Below are positions 38,359 through 48,380 of a stretch of DNA of 64,000 bases, one piece after another (position 1 is the first letter of the stretch; every line of letters begins with the position of its first letter). The DNA comes from Tilletiopsis washingtonensis (taxonomy: Eukaryota > Basidiomycota > Exobasidiomycetes > Entylomatales). The position numbers were made by a program, and so were the translations under genes. Where the stretch lies: contig NW_020312023.1 in the NCBI RefSeq assembly GCF_003144115.1, positions 166,704-230,703 of the forward strand. Direction: 5' to 3'. Under the pieces are notes generated by a model. That model worked only from the letters and a program-made list of their open reading frames with translations, had not been told where the DNA came from and searched no databases.

Positions 38359-38746
38359 TGGCCGGCGGCACGCATCGACACCATAGACGGGCGCCAGGCT
38401 CGACCCGGACACCACATCCTCTCGGCGGACCGCGGCGACGCGGCGCCATCGCCGGGGCCGTACGGCGCGCGCCCCTTCCCGACGCTCTCTCTGCATGTAC
38501 CTCTACGCTAGCCCTTCGAGATGCGACAATATGTGATGCCATCCAACGACGCGCCCGTGCTCTGCCCTCCGCCTCACTCCAGTCACTCGCATGGGAACAG
38601 CTCGCACGAGTCACATTGCTGGCGAGAGAACAGGAAGCGCTCCGCAGAGTGTGATTTGCAGCGGAAGCTGCGGAGGATGACGGAGCGTGCCCGGCATGAT
38701 CGCCGCACACGCCTTTTGGCCGCGACATCGTGAGATGGCGAGACGC
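38359..38746. other. convergent intergenic region
   Basis: This is the 3' junction of the myosin V (+) and P2 (-) genes. I see no gene or repeat. Confidence 0.4.
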
Positions 38747-39421
38747 TTAGTCGAAGAGACCGAAGCTGTGGGCGGGGGCAACATGTCAGCTGTGTTCAGT
38801 GCGTGGGCTAGGTGCAAGCGGCAGTATTCACCCCATCTGTGAGAGGACAGAGCGGCGTCAGCAATGCGCATCTGGCACGCAAGAGAGGCGGGGCACTCAC
38901 GTCGTCGTCGGACTCCTCCTTCTCCTCCTCCTTCTCCTTCTCGGCCGGGGCGTCGGCAGCGGCAGCGGCACCGCCCGACGAGGCAGCAGCGGCCGGGGCG
39001 GCACCGCCCGCACCGCCCGAGGGGACGGAGGCGAGCTTGGCAGAGCCCTCGGAGATGAGCTGGAGGATGGTGGGTTAGCATGCGGAACGAAGCAGATCTC
39101 TCCGGCACCACCTGTGCGACGGCTGTGCCAGCAAGGTCACACAGGGCATGGCGTCTTTCCCTTGCCAGTGTGAATGCCTCTGCGCTTCCCTGCCTGCCTC
39201 GCCTCGCACTGCGGCCTGCTATCTCACCGCACCAGCCCTTCCACCCCGCATCGCACACTCACCGAGGCAATGTCCTTGCCCTCGAGCTCAGAGATGAGCT
39301 TCTCGAGGCGGTCAGAGTCAGCCTCGACACCGACGGTGTCAAGGAGAGCCTTGACGTCGGCGGCCGACGGCGACGAGTTGCCGCCGACGGTGAGGAGCAG
39401 GTAGGCTGCGATGTGCTTCAT
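38747..39421 (-). CDS. RPP2: 60S acidic ribosomal protein P2
   Basis: Four exons: 39421-39263, 39059-38901, 38836-38832 (5 nt: ATGGG) and 38765-38747. They total 342 nt, 113 aa. The N-terminus [10 protein letters not shown] is typical of P2. The middle contains [20 protein letters not shown], then an Ala/Gly-rich hinge, an acidic stretch and the universal stalk end S-D-D-D-M-G-F-G-L-F-D. That end is recovered only if the 5-nt exon is spliced in (M-G from ATG-GG, then C-TTC-GGT). P2 with P1 and P0 forms the ribosomal stalk that recruits GTPase factors. It shares a 501-bp promoter with the RPS15 gene. Confidence 0.93.
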
Positions 39422-39922
39422 TTTGACGTGAGGTTAGAGGTGTGAGAGGTTGAGTGCCACCGAAAATCCGCGCTAGGCTTTGATCCGAAGAAGACTTTTG
39501 GTCTGCGCAGCGAGGAGTCAGCAAGGGGCGCCGTGAAGAGCTGGGTGCAGCAGGGGCGCTACGCACTGAAGGCGAGTGGTGGTGAGCAGTCAAGGCAGAG
39601 GGAGGCACGGAGCTGCCCAGCCCTGCCGGCCGGCGTGCGCTGCCAGGGCGCGGCCCAGAAGCAGTCCCACGCTCTCGCCGACTGCGGCGCGGCGCAGACG
39701 CAGCGCTGGCGCCGTGCCGTTCTTCGCGCGCGGCGGCTGTGGCCACGTGGCAAAGCCGGCCGCGCGAAGACAAGAACGGCGCGTCGAGCGTGCGACGCCC
39801 GCAAATGGCGCCTGTGCCAGCCTTGCAGCCGCCGCCTCGCTGTGCTGGGTCGAGCTGTGCCGCCCCACCGCGCCCTTCCCGTCAGCCATCACCTCACCTC
39901 CCCCTCGTCAAGACCACCCAAC
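39422..39922. promoter_or_regulatory. bidirectional promoter of two ribosomal protein genes (P2 and uS19)
   Basis: 501 bp between divergent start codons of a 60S and a 40S protein gene. Pyrimidine-rich sequence (CCTCACCTCCCCCTCGTC) directly precedes the RPS15 start. The arrangement would suit coordinated expression. I cannot assign a named factor site. Confidence 0.5.
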
Positions 39923-40995
39923 ATGTTAGTATGCATGCCCGCCCTCCGCACCACGCCCGCCGCTGCTCTCGCCGTAGCGTGCGGCCCTTCGCCTCAACTC
40001 GTCGTCGTGCCGCGGCCGGAGCTCTGCGCTGTGCGGAGTCAGCAATGAGCATGCCAGCTTGCGGCAGCTGTCGCCCTCAGAGGAGCCCCGAGCTGGAGGG
40101 GACTGCTGGAGCGGGAAATGCTGTCGCTGGAAGTGGGCGACGTGTGGCGGGCCTCGGCGTGGTGCTGGCGAGATTGCAGCTGCAGGATGGATGCCAGAGG
40201 TGATGTAGAGCGCGCGCTGACACGCCCGGTGCTGCAGGGACTCCTACGATGCCGAGCAGGCCGCCGAGCTCAAGCGCCGTCGCGCCTTCCGCAAGTTCTC
40301 GTACCGCGGCGTCGAGCTGGACGCGCTGCTGGACATGAGCAACGAGGACTTCATGGCCCTCGTGCACGCCCGTGCCCGCAGACGCTTCCAGCGCGGCCTC
40401 AAGCGCAAGCCCATGGGCCTCATCAAGAAGCTGCGCAAGGCCAAGAAGGAGGCGCCCGCCAACGAGAAGCCCGCCGTCGTGCGCACGCACCTGCGGGACA
40501 TGATCATTGTGCCCGAGATGGTCGGCTCCGTCATTGGCGTGTACAACGGCAAGGTGAGTAGCGGGGCGCGAGCGATGGAGGGTCGTGTGCAGGGTGTAGC
40601 GAATGGCCTGAGGGTGGCTTGAGAGACTGGCGCGTAGGGGTCAGCGTTGAGATGCTGCTGCGACGTCTGCGTGCTGTCTGCGGCAGCCTGCATGCCGCTC
40701 GCCGACGGCGGGCAGCAGCACCAGCAGAGGAGGACCTCGCAGGAGGGGACAGCGTTCGTCGTGTCGCTCCAGAGCACGCGCTCATCGCTCTTTCGCGCAC
40801 AGCAATTCTACAACTCCGAGGTCAAGCCGGAGATGGTCGGCCACTACACCGGCGAGTTCTCGCCCACGTACATGCCCGTCAACCACGGCAAGCCGGGTCT
40901 CGGCGGTGTCGCTCGTTACATGTGAGTCGCGACGCCGCGCACGCCGAGCCACAGCTCGTGTCTGACCTTCTCGTCCGCACAGCCCGACCAAGTAA
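39923..40995 (+). CDS. RPS15: 40S ribosomal protein uS19 (S15)
   Basis: Four exons: 39923-39924, 40238-40553, 40803-40921, 40983-40995. They total 450 nt, 149 aa. The protein matches uS19: [19 protein letters not shown], then [33 protein letters not shown], and a short I-P-T-K end. The initiation codon is split: A-T is the end of exon 1 (donor GTTAGT, 313-nt intron) and G opens exon 2 (GCTGCAG acceptor), giving M-D-S-Y. No other in-frame ATG precedes the conserved part. The last exon supplies only four codons and a base. uS19 sits in the small-subunit head near the decoding site. I saw no clear snoRNA boxes in the two long introns. Confidence 0.93.
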
Positions 40996-41279
40996 AAGCC
41001 TCACGGTAATGCCTTGCTGCGGGCGGCCGGCCGCGTGACGTGTCCGTAGGCCTGCGCATGGCTCCACTTTCTCGCCTTGTCTCTCCATGGCGGCGGGCAG
41101 CGCGAGCCCCTTGTGCAGGCTCTCGCATGCCTCTCGTCATTGTACTTCCTCGACACACGACCATGCGCACTCTTCACCACACCCACGCAATCGACCCGTT
41201 CCAGAGAGACCGCGTGCGGCGCACAGGGGCAGGGAGACGTGCGGCAAGGGTATCAGATTGCGCTGTGCTGCGGTGTCTA

Positions 41280-44200
41280 TCATGCGAGGGGTGTGGGAGC
41301 TGCAGGGGTGCGCATGCTGGCGCGTGGGGCTCGGCGGCGTGTCCAGACCTCGAAGACGCCCTGCTCCAGGCGCTCCAGCTCGACGATGTGAGGGCTGATG
41401 TGCAGCCATCCGCTGCGCTCGAGCAGCGCGTCCTTCTCCAGGGTGTGCACCGTGCTGGCCGAGGCAGGAGCACCACGGGCGCCGGGTGCTGCCTCGTACA
41501 GCGGCGCATCACCAGACGTGGGAACGCGCACGAGCGTGCCGCCGGCGTTGGTGGCCCAGAGCTGCGGCGGCAGCACGGCCGCGTCGTACGTGCCCGCCGA
41601 AGGCGCCTCGGGACGCAGAGTGACCAGAGCCTGCTGCTGCTCCTCGTCCGAGCCGCCGACGAGGGCGACGGCGTGCGGCTGGCGCACCTGCAGGTGTCGC
41701 GGAGCCGCGGCGCGCGGGAGAGCGGGGCTGTCGCTGCCCAGCGTTGCCGAAGCCGAGGCGGGACCGTCGTGTGCTGCAGCTGCCGGCATGCCAGGCGTGT
41801 TGGTGCCCGACGGGTTGGCGCTGCTGTGCGAGGACTCCGGTTGTCCGGCACGGGCCATCAGCGCACCGCTGATGTCTGCAAGTGCGGAGCGCGGCAAGCG
41901 CACGACCGCACATCGCGTTGCCTCCGGGCCGGAAGCGACGTGACCGTGCGCAAGCGCCAAGCTCGCGAGGCCGTTGGCGCCTCCGACGTTGGCCGTCGCG
42001 GCGCGAAGAAGCTTGGTCGCCTCTGCCTGGACGAGAGCGGCCACGTGCGGGCCCCACCAGCTGTCCTCGCTGCCCGAGCCGTCAGCCTCGCCATCGTCCA
42101 CCACGACACAGCGGCCGTAGCCGAGGCGGGCCATAGCGCAGACGGCGGCCTTGAGTGCCACGTCTCGGCCGCGGCGCTCGTGCACGTCGGCACTGGGTGA
42201 CAGCGGCATTGCGACGACGAGAGCGGTACCGGATGCGCCAGGCACGTTGATCGGGCTGAGGAAGCGAGTGAAGACACGCTCGAGCGCAGAGGCCAGCGTG
42301 TGGTCGCCGCTGAGAGGGCCGTCGAGGGCGCAGAAGCCGTGCGGCGTTAGTGCGCCTCTTGAGGTGCCGACGAGGTCGCTTGCGACTTCGCCGCGGTACA
42401 CGACATCCACTGCTCCGACAGCGTGGCTGGCCAGACTCGTGGAGAGATTGGCCGAACCGAGAGCGTTGGCCAGGGCCACCTGTGCTGCCCATGTGTGCCC
42501 AGCGAGATGAATGCCGCCGATGTGTGCGTCGGACAGCGGTGCACGCAGCGCGTCCTCCCTGACCGTCATCTCGTCGAGCTCCTGGGCCGACAGGGAGCGC
42601 ACGTCCGGCGGCATGCCGATGGCATCCAGTGCTGCGCGCATGCGGTTGCCTGCTGCGTTGCTGTGTGCTCCAGGCCCATCGCCGATGAGGTAGTGCTTCG
42701 GGCTGACCAGACCTAACGAGATCTGAGCGCGACCGATGTCTCGCAGGCTCATCTGACCAGGTGCCGCCTTGATCAGCTGAGCAGGATGGCTGACCGGCGA
42801 GAGAACGCCGTTGAACGGTCGCGTCGATCGGCCGGCCTCGTTTATGTTGATGGCCATGAGCGGCGGCAGACTGCGCGCAGGGTCTTGAGCGGCTCGCGTG
42901 AGCACACGTGCCTGGAACGAGAGCAGATGCCAGTTCTGCTCCGGCCGCTCGGGCTTGGCGAAGCCGACCATTTCGACGATGTCCACGCCGCCGAAGCGCC
43001 GTGCCGCGCGGTCGTACAGCTGGAAGGCGAGCTCGGAGTCCCACCGCAGATCGCCGCGCATATCGTGGTAGCTGGCGACGATGCGCGTGCGGCCACGTCG
43101 GGCAATCAGCGAGCGGATGCCGCTCTCGACCCAGCCGAGCTCGACATCCAGCAGCTCGACACCCATGCTCAGGCCGAGCTCTGCGAGTGCAAAGTACAGC
43201 GCCTGAGAGTGGGCAGAGCGGGCGTCTCGGTGCGTCAGGTCGCGGTCGTCGAAGAAGGAGCCTCCTTCGCGGTCCGAGCGCAGCGTGAAGAGCAGCGGCA
43301 GGCCACGCGCCAGTCGGCGAGCGTGTGCGACCTGCAGCGCGACCTCGAGGAAGTCGACCTCCGGCGGCGGCGCGTCCGAGGGCAAGCCTGCTCGCATTGC
43401 GCGAGACGCGGGCCGCAGCGCATCCCACAGGTCCACGCGCAGCTCGAGCGCATCGATGCCCTGCAGCATCTCGTCGAACTTGGCTGGCGACACGTTGCGC
43501 AGGTCGGGCAGCGTGAGCGAGAGGAATGTCGTGCGCCGCGTGAGCAAGTGTGTCCGGCTGGTCACGTCCGACGCGCCTGGCGGCACCGAGAAGGGCACCG
43601 GTGCGCCAGGCGACGTGAGGCCGTCTGCTCGAGAGCTCGGCGCGGGTGCAAGCAGGTGCGCAAGACTGTGCCTTCCGGGCGTGGGAGCTGGCGAGCCGTG
43701 CCTGGATGTTGCTGGCGAACGGATGAGCTGCGGCGTGGCCGACACGGGATCGGAGAGCACGAAGCGCAGCAGCCGCAGCAGTTCGATCTCGATGAGCTTC
43801 AGCTTGAGCGGGTGCGGCTCGCCCGGCGATGTGGGTGCAGTCAAGGACACGAAGGTGTGCGAGGCGCAGCTGCGGAACAGCGGCTCGCGGCGCTTCAGGA
43901 CGGTGAGGAAGTTCTCGCCGTAGCTTGGGTGGCTGGAGTGCGTCTCGCCGAGCACGTAGTGCTGCACGGCCTCGCGCTCGCGCAGCACGAGAATGATGGG
44001 ACACTCGTCGCGCGTCGCGCGCAGCAGCTCGCGCACCTCGTGTGTCTCGACGATGCCGCCGCCCGTGGCGATGACAGTGTCGAGCGCATGGCGGCCGAGT
44101 GTGTGCCGCAGCACGTTGGCCTCCTGGTGCCGGAAGGCCGCCCAGCCGTGGCGCGCCACGTACTCGCCGATCGTGCAGTGCACCTGCGTCTCAAAGACGG

Positions 44201-44581
44201 AGTCGGTGTCGATGAAGCGCCGCCGCAGAGCAGTAGCAGCAATGAGGCCCAGAGTGGTCTGCAGGCACGCGAGTGTCAGCAGAAGACCAGGGCTCTGCCG
44301 CAAGCTGGACCCGCAAGTCGCAAGCGGCCAGTCATGCACTGCTTCCGCATCTTACTGACCTTGCCTGCCCCTCGCATGCCAAGAAGGACGATGGACGCGC
44401 GCGGATGATAGGCACTGGGCGCATGTGGGCGCGGCGAGGCCGTGCCGCTGGGCGTGCCCCCGGCCGAGCTGGGGCCAGCGTGGTGGTGGGCGAGCTGCGG
44501 GTTCACACTGAGCGGCCCGCCGGGCACGCCGTGGCCCGTGGAGCGCATGGGTGGCGAGCCTGCGGTACGAGACTGCGACAT
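41280..44581 (-). CDS. QutR/Qa-1S-like protein: shikimate kinase-, dehydroquinase- and shikimate dehydrogenase-like domains
   Basis: Two exons, 44581-44360 and 44258-41280, total 3201 nt, 1066 aa. The start is the first in-frame ATG, although the frame stays open upstream. The shikimate-kinase part keeps its key motifs: GMRGAGKTT across the intron, FIDTDSVFE, F-R-x-x-E and ATGGG. The type I dehydroquinase-like part (from about 318) keeps the His in S-Y-H-D (about 469), but the Schiff-base Lys position reads Glu in D-I-V-E-M-V-G (about 502). A shikimate-dehydrogenase-like part follows (about 547-1050). This is the three-domain order of the AROM C-terminal half and of ascomycete quinate repressors. 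Loss of the catalytic Lys favours a regulatory role, but this is inference. There are no EPSP-synthase or dehydroquinate-synthase parts. Confidence 0.82.
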
Positions 44582-45060
44582 GCTGGCGGATGCGTGCGGA
44601 GAGAGCGAATCTGCTGCTGGTGCGTCGAGGAAGCGTATGCGGCTCGCGGCCGAGCGCTGCGCCGGGTGGAGCGACTGGAGGCCGGTGTTCGGAGCGGGGA
44701 CGCGCGGAGCGTGCGGCACGGGCTGCGAGCCGTAGCGTGCGCTGAGCTGCGTGGCCGCACTGCCGGCTGAGACGGCGAGAGAGGCGCCGGGAGGGACAGC
44801 GGTGTGGAGCGGTGAGGGTCGGGAGCAGGGTGAGATAGCCGCGTGCGCTCGCTCTTGGGCAAAGCGGGGGATCTGGATGCACCGGCGCGCGTCACGTGCA
44901 TGCGGCGCACACCGAGCTGCCTTGCTCTGTGCCCTGTGCGGCTCAGGTCCTTCCTGGCTCTACACCCTCACTCCCGCCGGCCTCGTGGGCCTCTGCGCAG
45001 ATGCTGTGCCCGCACACTCCGCCCTCCTCTCATCTCGCTGCGCTGCACTGAGCAGCAGCC
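44582..45060. promoter_or_regulatory. divergent promoter between the QutR-like gene and the 1080-aa gene
   Basis: 479 bp. The QutR-like frame remains open without an ATG through most of it, so an upstream exon or longer N-terminus cannot be excluded. No TATA box is obvious. Confidence 0.35.
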
Positions 45061-48000
45061 ATGCCCTCGCCGCGCGCCGGGCCGTCGTCGCAGCTGCTGT
45101 GCTCGGCCTCGAAGCTCACGCGCCGGCTCGCTCGCCTCGCTGCACCCGGCCCGCACGAGCGAGGCACGGCTGCGCACCCCGTGGCGCCATCGACAGACGA
45201 GGCAGCAGCGGTGCCAGCCTTTCTCTTGCCCGCCTTCTTCACTTCCGCGGCGCCGCCAGCATGGCGCAGCCAGACCTCGGCCTTCTCTTCGCCGCGCCCG
45301 TCTTCTCATCCACTGCGTCCGCATGTGCGCTCCGTGCACGACGCAGCCGCAACGGCCGCAAGCAGCCGGCAACCTGCCCAAGCGCGTGATGCTAGGGCTC
45401 TAAGTAGGGCTGCTGCGTCATCAGCGAAGGCCGCTCGCTCGCCTCCAGTAGCGATCAAAGCGCTGGAAGACAAGCTGAACGGCGCCGACGACGGCGAGGC
45501 ACTACAGGCGCGCATCAGGCGCTCGGCAGCCGAGCGTGGTCTCTTCGACGAAGCGCTCGATCCTTTCGCCCGCCTCCGTGCCTGTATCGGCTGGCTGGCC
45601 ACAGACGTCGTCAAGCTCACCGACGAGCTGGCAGAGCCTGCGCACGCAGAGGGCGCTGGGCCAGAACATGTGCGCGGAGGTCGTGATGCGCGAGCGCGGC
45701 CAGAAGCAGATATCGGCCCAGCCACACCTGCTCGTATGGCTCTTCCAGACGACGGCCTCTGGCCGACCTCCGGCGACTTGGCAAAGCGCTCGAGCCGTTC
45801 CATGACGCGACGGCCACTCGAGCTGCAGAGCAGCGCCGCAGATCGTGCCGTCGCGAAGCTCTTGTCGCGGTTCACTCTCACATTTTGGCGACACGACTCC
45901 CTGTCCCTTGCACTCGTGCACGTGCCGGCCAGCGAGGGCTCGACGGAAGATGCTCGGAAGCGTGCCCGCGAGCTATGGTCGCTGCACGACATGCAGCAGC
46001 TCGAGCTCGTAGCGGAGAGCGCTGAGCGTCACGGCCATCGGCTCGCGCTTCTCGTGCTCGGCCGTCATTGTCGCCGATGGATGCGCGCCGCATCGCTGGC
46101 GATGATGCACAAGCACCACTGGGTGTCTGCTGAGCTCGATGAGGTGCGCGCTGTGCTACTCGCATTTCGGTCCGTCAACTCGCGCGTCATCACTGCGGTC
46201 GTGGACGTCGGCCACTGGGCCTCGGTCGCCGAGCACACCGAATCCATGCGCCTGTTCGTGGGCGAAGTGGGCGGCGCGCTCAACGACAAGTCCTTGGCTC
46301 ACGAGTGCCTCGACTTGGCGTACTTTCGAGCCTCACTCAACGCCGATGCTGCGCTGCGAGCACCGCTCGAGCCAGAAGAGATGCAGCTGCGGCGCGACAG
46401 TCTGCGACCGGACGAGCTGAAGCCCCACTCGGTCGCATGGTCGACTAGCGCTCGCATGCAACGCAAGGCGCTGATGCACGCGGCCTTGTTCGGCAGAGAC
46501 TGCGTGGCACGGCTGGAGAAGCTGTGTCGCGCTTTGCGCCGCTCGAGCGTCCGGCCGGACCATCGCTTCATGCGCCAGCTCTTCGACTCTCTTGCGCGCC
46601 GCGTGCATCCGGCGATGAACATGCTCACCGCCCAAGCTCTGGACAGCAAGACGCAAGACGCAATCGTCGACTCGCGACGCTGGCGTACGGTCCGTGACCA
46701 GGTCAGAACTGTGGCGCGCGAGCAGTGGCATCACTACTGTGAGACGGTCGCAGATGGCGAGCCGTCCACAGTCGCGCGCACGCTCGTGGCCCTGATCCAT
46801 CTCGAGCTCGCAATCATCGAGCCCGTGCTCCACGCGAAGCGCTCCGTGCCTAGCGTGCGCAGCGAGGTGGACACTCACGTGGCGCATCTGCTCGGCCTGA
46901 CAAGCAAGCTGTCCGAGCTCTACTGCGAGAGCCCGTCGGATGCGATGACCGAGCTGCGCCGTCAGGCACGCAGCAATTACTTCGCACTGCGCCTGCTTCT
47001 GGCCAGCGGCCACAGCGAGGCTGCCATGCGCGAGTTCGTGTCCATGCTCCGACTCGATCTGTCCTGCTTCTCGTATGAGGACCGTCCGAGGAACGGCACG
47101 CTCGAGGGGGCGCACGCACCTGGCAGCATCCACGCTCACCGCATCAAGAGCGGCATCCACCAGCTGCAGCGCAGCGCATTCGTCGCTGCTCTCTCTCATG
47201 CCCTCTATCGAGAGCGAGATCGGAGCCTGCTGCACCGCGTCCTGCGCCTCGGCCGTGCGGCCGTGTCGCGAGGCACCTTTAGTGCCGAGAACAAGTTCAA
47301 GGAGCAAGCTGTGGGCAACACGCGCGACAGTCCGAGCGAGCTGGCGTACTTCTGGGGCCGGACGCTCGGTGTCCTGCTCCCAGCACGCCCGCTAGCTGTC
47401 GGCGGCGAGAACCCGCAGCTGCCTTGTCTGCCGGACGAGGTGATGGATGAGCTTACGCTCTCCGTCGAGGCGATGGACGTGAGCCACGCGGGCCTGTCCC
47501 GGCGTACGCGCGGAGACTGGCGCGTTCCCTTTCACTCCGAGCTGCTCAAGCGCGAGCGCGTCAAGGCGTTCGTGTACACCGCCTTGACGCCAGCACCGGA
47601 GCCAGAAGCATCGCCGGAGCCCGCACCTGCGCCCGTGCCGCAGTGGGCGACGTGGCTACTGGGCAATCCGGCGCCGGCACCAAGCGCGGCTTCTGAGCTC
47701 GATGGTCAACACACCTCCGATCCAACAAGCTGCAGCATGCAGCCGGAGCCCGTCGACATCGTCGCACGCTTTCAGGCCATCACCAAGATGTTCGCCACGC
47801 TCCATGCCAAGGACCAGGTCTGGACTTGGACTCGCGAAGCGCTGGCCGCACACATGGAGCAGTCGCCTCGTACAGCTCTCGACGGCGCGGACCTCGGCGA
47901 GCTCCTGCTTCGCGAAGTCGCGCAAGCTGAAGAAGCCGCAGCGGAGAGCAGACAGCGAGACGAGCGCCTCGCAGCGCCTGCCTTGAGCGCACAGCGGGCT

Positions 48001-48303
48001 GCGATCCTGGATCGCGCTGGTCTGACGCCCAGCATGCCGGTGCGCGAGCTCGCAAACGCGCGTCTCGACGAGCGTGAGCACTTCCTGCAGCTCGCGGAAG
48101 AGGCCTTTGCCGAGGTCGCAGGCACGGCCTTCCCAGCAGCGCAGCAGCTCTCGCCTGATCACAGCGGCGAGAAGGCGCGAGGGGAGCCAGAAGGGAGCGA
48201 TCTTGCTCGGTCGGCGACACACCCGCTGTCTGACGAGGAGCAGCAGGACGAGATGCCGTCGAGCGTGCGCGCAGGTCACATGCGATATGCATTGGAGGTG
48301 TAG
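45061..48303 (+). CDS. unknown 1080-aa intronless protein, probable mitochondrial presequence
   Basis: A single frame from ATG at 45061 to TAG at 48301-48303, with no introns in a region where most genes have several. I do not recognise the family. The first 35 residues (M-P-S-P-R-A-G, then S-K-L-T-R-R-L-A-R-L) are Arg/Ser/Leu-rich with almost no acidic residues, as in mitochondrial targeting peptides. Residues about 240-850 look like a long helical-repeat body, with many L-x-x-L pairs and conserved-looking W and H. A Pro/Glu/Ala-rich hinge follows, then a final helical part. Fungal mitochondrial RNA factors (PPR-like, Rmd9/Aep-type) have this general look, but no 35-residue PPR unit could be fixed. 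Function unknown. Confidence 0.75.
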   Translation: MPSPRAGPSSQLLCSASKLTRRLARLAAPGPHERGTAAHPVAPSTDEAAAVPAFLLPAFFTSAAPPAWRSQTSAFSSPRPSSHPLRPHVRSVHDAAATAASSRQPAQARDARALSRAAASSAKAARSPPVAIKALEDKLNGADDGEALQARIRRSAAERGLFDEALDPFARLRACIGWLATDVVKLTDELAEPAHAEGAGPEHVRGGRDARARPEADIGPATPARMALPDDGLWPTSGDLAKRSSRSMTRRPLELQSSAADRAVAKLLSRFTLTFWRHDSLSLALVHVPASEGSTEDARKRARELWSLHDMQQLELVAESAERHGHRLALLVLGRHCRRWMRAASLAMMHKHHWVSAELDEVRAVLLAFRSVNSRVITAVVDVGHWASVAEHTESMRLFVGEVGGALNDKSLAHECLDLAYFRASLNADAALRAPLEPEEMQLRRDSLRPDELKPHSVAWSTSARMQRKALMHAALFGRDCVARLEKLCRALRRSSVRPDHRFMRQLFDSLARRVHPAMNMLTAQALDSKTQDAIVDSRRWRTVRDQVRTVAREQWHHYCETVADGEPSTVARTLVALIHLELAIIEPVLHAKRSVPSVRSEVDTHVAHLLGLTSKLSELYCESPSDAMTELRRQARSNYFALRLLLASGHSEAAMREFVSMLRLDLSCFSYEDRPRNGTLEGAHAPGSIHAHRIKSGIHQLQRSAFVAALSHALYRERDRSLLHRVLRLGRAAVSRGTFSAENKFKEQAVGNTRDSPSELAYFWGRTLGVLLPARPLAVGGENPQLPCLPDEVMDELTLSVEAMDVSHAGLSRRTRGDWRVPFHSELLKRERVKAFVYTALTPAPEPEASPEPAPAPVPQWATWLLGNPAPAPSAASELDGQHTSDPTSCSMQPEPVDIVARFQAITKMFATLHAKDQVWTWTREALAAHMEQSPRTALDGADLGELLLREVAQAEEAAAESRQRDERLAAPALSAQRAAILDRAGLTPSMPVRELANARLDEREHFLQLAEEAFAEVAGTAFPAAQQLSPDHSGEKARGEPEGSDLARSATHPLSDEEQQDEMPSSVRAGHMRYALEV

Positions 48304-48380
48304 GAGGCACTGGGGGCAATGAGATGATGCGGGATGTTGTACAAATGCGTGACGCGAGTCTTGACGGCCTGCGAGCGGGA

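Noticed and set aside
39925-40802. Intronic snoRNA in the RPS15 introns
   Set aside because: One GTGATGT resembles a C box near the end of intron 1, but I found no paired D box, C'/D' boxes or terminal stem.
42786-44408. 540-codon plus-strand frame opposite the QutR-like gene
   Set aside because: Shadow frame. The minus strand has recognisable kinase and dehydroquinase motifs.
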